Below, piece by piece: positions 6,644 through 8,177 of a DNA stretch of 8,177 nucleotides. Each line of letters starts with the position of its first letter. The first letter of the stretch is position 1. A program made the position numbers and the translations under genes. The notes under the pieces are model-generated. The model was not told where the DNA came from, ran no database searches, and saw nothing but the letters and a program-made list of their open reading frames with translations. Source of the DNA: JAWPNA01 sp045402695 (GTDB lineage Bacteria; Acidobacteriota; Polarisedimenticolia; JACPZX01; DASXTC01); the NCBI GenBank assembly GCA_045402695.1, contig JAWPNA010000029.1, positions 1-8,177 of the forward strand, read 5' to 3'.

Positions 6644-7012
6644 ATGAAGCGACTCATCATGGCAGTCGTCCTCGCGACGGTCGCCCCGGCGCTGGCTCAA
6701 GCGCAAACGACGCGCGCGACCGTGAACGGCTACGTCATTGATTCGGCCTGCCTGTTCATCAAGAACCTCGAGAAGCCGATCAGCAAGGAGTGCGCGGTCG
6801 ACTGCGCCAAAGCCGGCTCGCCTCTCGTGATTCTCGCGGACGACGGCACGATCTACTTGCCGATTTCAAGTGACATGCCTGCCACCGGGCAGAACGAGCG
6901 GCTGATGAAATTCGCAGGGGGAAAAGTCATCGTGTCGGGCAAGGTTTTTGAGCGAGGTGGCTCGCACGCTCTCGTCATCGAAGAGATCAAGGCAGCACCC
7001 GACGCCAAGTAG
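6644..7012 (+). CDS. Small exported protein of unknown function with three conserved-looking cysteines
   Basis: The 122-residue product begins with a classical signal peptide: MKR, a hydrophobic stretch LIMAVVLATVAPAL and a likely cleavage after AQA at residue 20, so the mature protein of about 102 residues is probably periplasmic. It carries VNGYVIDSAC (27-36) and ECAVDCAKAGSPLVIL (49-64), giving Cys36, Cys50 and Cys54, then DDGTIYLPI (67-74), a helix-like NERLMKFAG and strands KVIVSGKV and HALVIEEI. This alternation looks like a small beta-barrel; the cysteines could bind metal or form a disulfide. I do not recognise a named family. GGGAGGT at 6633-6639 fixes the ATG at 6644; an in-frame ATG at 6608 would spoil the signal peptide. 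It lies 52 bases after the aminopeptidase gene and 4 before the moaB-like gene, so it is probably cotranscribed with both. Confidence 0.75.
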   Translation: MKRLIMAVVLATVAPALAQAQTTRATVNGYVIDSACLFIKNLEKPISKECAVDCAKAGSPLVILADDGTIYLPISSDMPATGQNERLMKFAGGKVIVSGKVFERGGSHALVIEEIKAAPDAK

Positions 7013-7016
7013 ACCG

Positions 7017-7526
7017 ATGGGCCACCGGGAACACCGCGAGACAGCCCCCAGATCGATCACGCTGGCCGTCATCACCGTCTCCGACACGCGCACGCCCGAG
7101 ACCGACGAGAGCGGGATGCTGATCTCCGATCTGTGCCGGCAGGCGGGCCACCAGACAGTCCACCATGTCGTGGTGCCTGACGATCCAGGCAAGTTGCGTT
7201 CCGCCGTCTCGGAGGCACTGGCGCGCCCCGGCGTGCAGGCGGTGCTCGTCAACGGGGGGACGGGGATCTCCGGGAGAGACCGGACATTCGAGGCGATCTC
7301 CGGGCTGATCGAGATGAGGCTGGACGGGTTCGGGGAGCTGTTCCGCCACCTCTCGTACCAGGAGATCGGCCCGGCAGCAATGCTCTCGCGCGCGGTGGCG
7401 GGCGTGGTCGCGGGCCGGCCGGTCTTCTCGATGCCGGGCTCCCCGGCGGCGGTCCGTCTCGCGATGGAGAAGCTGATCCTGCCCGAGCTGTCCCACGTGG
7501 TGGCCGAGGCCGCAAAGCATTCCTGA
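7017..7526 (+). CDS. moaB: MoaB/Mog-family molybdenum cofactor biosynthesis protein
   Basis: Proteins of this family bind molybdopterin and, in active members, adenylylate it before molybdenum insertion in the cytoplasm. The 169-residue product is of family length and has ITLAVITVSDTR (14-25), the signature VNGGTGISGRDRTFEA (78-93), the acidic helix end MRLDGFGELFR (100-110), SRAVAGVV (124-131) and the FSMPGSPAAV loop (137-146), all in family order. The signature differs mildly from the common GGTG(IV)xPRDxTPEA: Gly86 replaces Pro and Phe91 replaces Pro. The ATG at 7017 lies 4 bases after the stop of the exported-protein gene and lacks a Shine-Dalgarno, implying coupled translation; an in-frame ATG at 6948 would overlap that gene by 65 bases and add a poor N-terminus. 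MoaB and MogA are hard to separate by sequence, so the symbol is a family label. No other moa or moe gene is in the window. Confidence 0.88.
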   Translation: MGHREHRETAPRSITLAVITVSDTRTPETDESGMLISDLCRQAGHQTVHHVVVPDDPGKLRSAVSEALARPGVQAVLVNGGTGISGRDRTFEAISGLIEMRLDGFGELFRHLSYQEIGPAAMLSRAVAGVVAGRPVFSMPGSPAAVRLAMEKLILPELSHVVAEAAKHS

Positions 7527-7532
7527 GCATCG

Positions 7533-7538
7533 TACAAT
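7533..7538 (+). promoter_or_regulatory. -10-like box just upstream of the antiporter ATG, possible leaderless transcript
   Basis: TACAAT at 7533-7538 matches 5 of 6 bases of the -10 consensus and ends 8 bases before the ATG at 7547. No Shine-Dalgarno lies between, and no good -35 box is found 16-18 bases upstream. A transcript would start at or next to the ATG, the geometry of leaderless genes described in Deinococcus and actinobacteria. The 20-base gap after the moaB-like gene also allows simple read-through. Confidence 0.4.
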
Positions 7539-7546
7539 CCCCGGCC

Positions 7547-8177
7547 ATGAAGACGGAACGGACCACGTGCCACGTCCCTCTCCTCCTCGCGGCGCTCGCC
7601 ATCCCGCTGATCTTGCCCACGTTCGCGGGCGGCGCCTCCGGCGAGGAAGTCGGCGCCTCCTCCCACCACGATCCTGTCGCGCGGGTTGTGCTCGGCCTGG
7701 TCGTCATCCTGGTCGGCGCCAAGCTGGGCGGGGAGATCTTCGAGCGGATCGGGCAGCCCGCGGTGCTGGGCGAGCTGGTGGCGGGGGTGCTCATCGGCAA
7801 CCTGGACTACCTGACGGGGGTTGGTTTTTTCACCGGACTCAGGGGCGATGCAATCCTCGACATGTTCGCGCGCGTGGGCGTGATCGTCCTGCTGTTCGAG
7901 GTGGGGCTGGAGACGCGTCTGAGCGACATGATGAAGGTGGGCGCTTCATCCACCGTGGTGGCGTCGCTGGGAGTGGTCGCGCCCATGCTGCTCGGGCTGG
8001 CCGCCGGAGAGGTCCTCTTGCCCGAGACCTCGTTTCAGGCGCACTTGTTTCTCGGCGCCATCCTCGCCGCCACCAGCGTGGGCATCACCGCCCGAGTACT
8101 GAAAGACATGGGCCGCCTGCAGGACCGTGAGGCGCAGATCATCCTGGGCGCGGCTGTGATCGACGATGTCATGGGGC
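7547..8177 (+). CDS. CPA2-family (Kef/Nap-type) cation-proton antiporter, 5' part
   Basis: The frame runs open from the ATG at 7547 to the window edge, giving the first 210 residues of a membrane antiporter that normally has 380 residues or more. Family features are the inward loop and helix GQPAVLGELVAGVLIGN (69-85), the helix VGVIVLLFEVGLE (110-122), the broken-helix stretch ILAATSVGITARVLKDMG (172-189) and ILGAAVIDDVMG (199-210), where the Asp-Asp pair (206-207) is the proton- and cation-binding site of CPA2 transporters. In the family it exchanges Na+ or K+ for H+ across the inner membrane. The first 29 residues (basic MKTER, then a hydrophobic run) look like a signal peptide or an extra helix, followed by a polar spacer with His-His-Asp. 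Any C-terminal TrkA-N/RCK domain, which would separate Kef-like from simple Na+/H+ types, is beyond the edge. Confidence 0.92.
   Translation, partial: MKTERTTCHVPLLLAALAIPLILPTFAGGASGEEVGASSHHDPVARVVLGLVVILVGAKLGGEIFERIGQPAVLGELVAGVLIGNLDYLTGVGFFTGLRGDAILDMFARVGVIVLLFEVGLETRLSDMMKVGASSTVVASLGVVAPMLLGLAAGEVLLPETSFQAHLFLGAILAATSVGITARVLKDMGRLQDREAQIILGAAVIDDVMG

Noticed and set aside
5590..6660. Reverse-strand ORF of about 356 codons opposite the aminopeptidase gene
   Set aside because: It has the same shadow composition, antisense to conserved M17 motifs, without a plausible start signal or known motif.
6948..7016. Upstream start at 6948 for the moaB-like gene
   Set aside because: It would overlap the preceding gene by 65 bases and add 23 Ser/Arg-rich residues absent from the family; ATG 7017 gives the normal length.
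1..8177. A previously undescribed defence or mobile system
   Set aside because: A toxin-antitoxin pair and a CPBP protease are adjacent, but no transposase, integrase, nuclease-helicase set, repeat array or conserved hypothetical block accompanies them; the remaining genes are housekeeping or transport.

Overview
The window is a GC-rich chromosomal stretch from a bacterium, with every convincing gene on the + strand. NadA of the longer (about 365-residue) form, the DXP route to isoprenoids and a CPA2 antiporter indicate a bacterium. High GC, strong third-position G/C and lack of recognisable synteny would fit a poorly sampled soil or sediment lineage such as Acidobacteriota or a neighbouring phylum, but this placement is inference only. 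No RNA gene, CRISPR array, insertion sequence, attachment site or origin was found.

Layout. Positions 1-642 hold a MazE/MazF-type toxin-antitoxin pair. The toxin is complete. The antitoxin has a convincing C-terminal half, but its AbrB-like DNA-binding half appears split over two reading frames, as a one-base frameshift would do. A CPBP-family membrane protease follows (694-1506), its ribosome binding site lying in a small inverted repeat. A 304-base gap (1507-1810) contains a plausible promoter for nadA and a doubtful 51-codon reverse ORF. nadA (1811-2908) makes quinolinate for NAD. A near-consensus sigma70-type promoter (TTGACA, 17 bases, AATAAT) then precedes dxs (3000-5012), the first enzyme of the MEP isoprenoid pathway. 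dxs overlaps a leucyl aminopeptidase gene (4990-6591) by 23 bases. Next come a small exported three-cysteine protein of unknown function (6644-7012), a MoaB/Mog-like molybdenum cofactor protein only 4 bases later (7017-7526), and the 5' part of a CPA2/Kef-type cation-proton antiporter (7547 to the window edge), which has a -10-like box so close to its ATG that a leaderless mRNA is likely.

How the genes fit together. dxs, the aminopeptidase gene, the small exported protein and moaB-like gene are tightly spaced and could be one transcript from the dxs promoter. Their functions (isoprenoids, peptide turnover, unknown, molybdopterin) do not form one pathway, so this looks like a housekeeping cluster. 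No undescribed multi-gene system is evident. The points most worth a second look are the apparently broken antitoxin beside an intact toxin, the dxs leader (strong promoter, C8 tract, and an 11-codon ORF ending ATGA on the dxs start), the hairpin over the protease ribosome binding site, and the possible leaderless antiporter mRNA.
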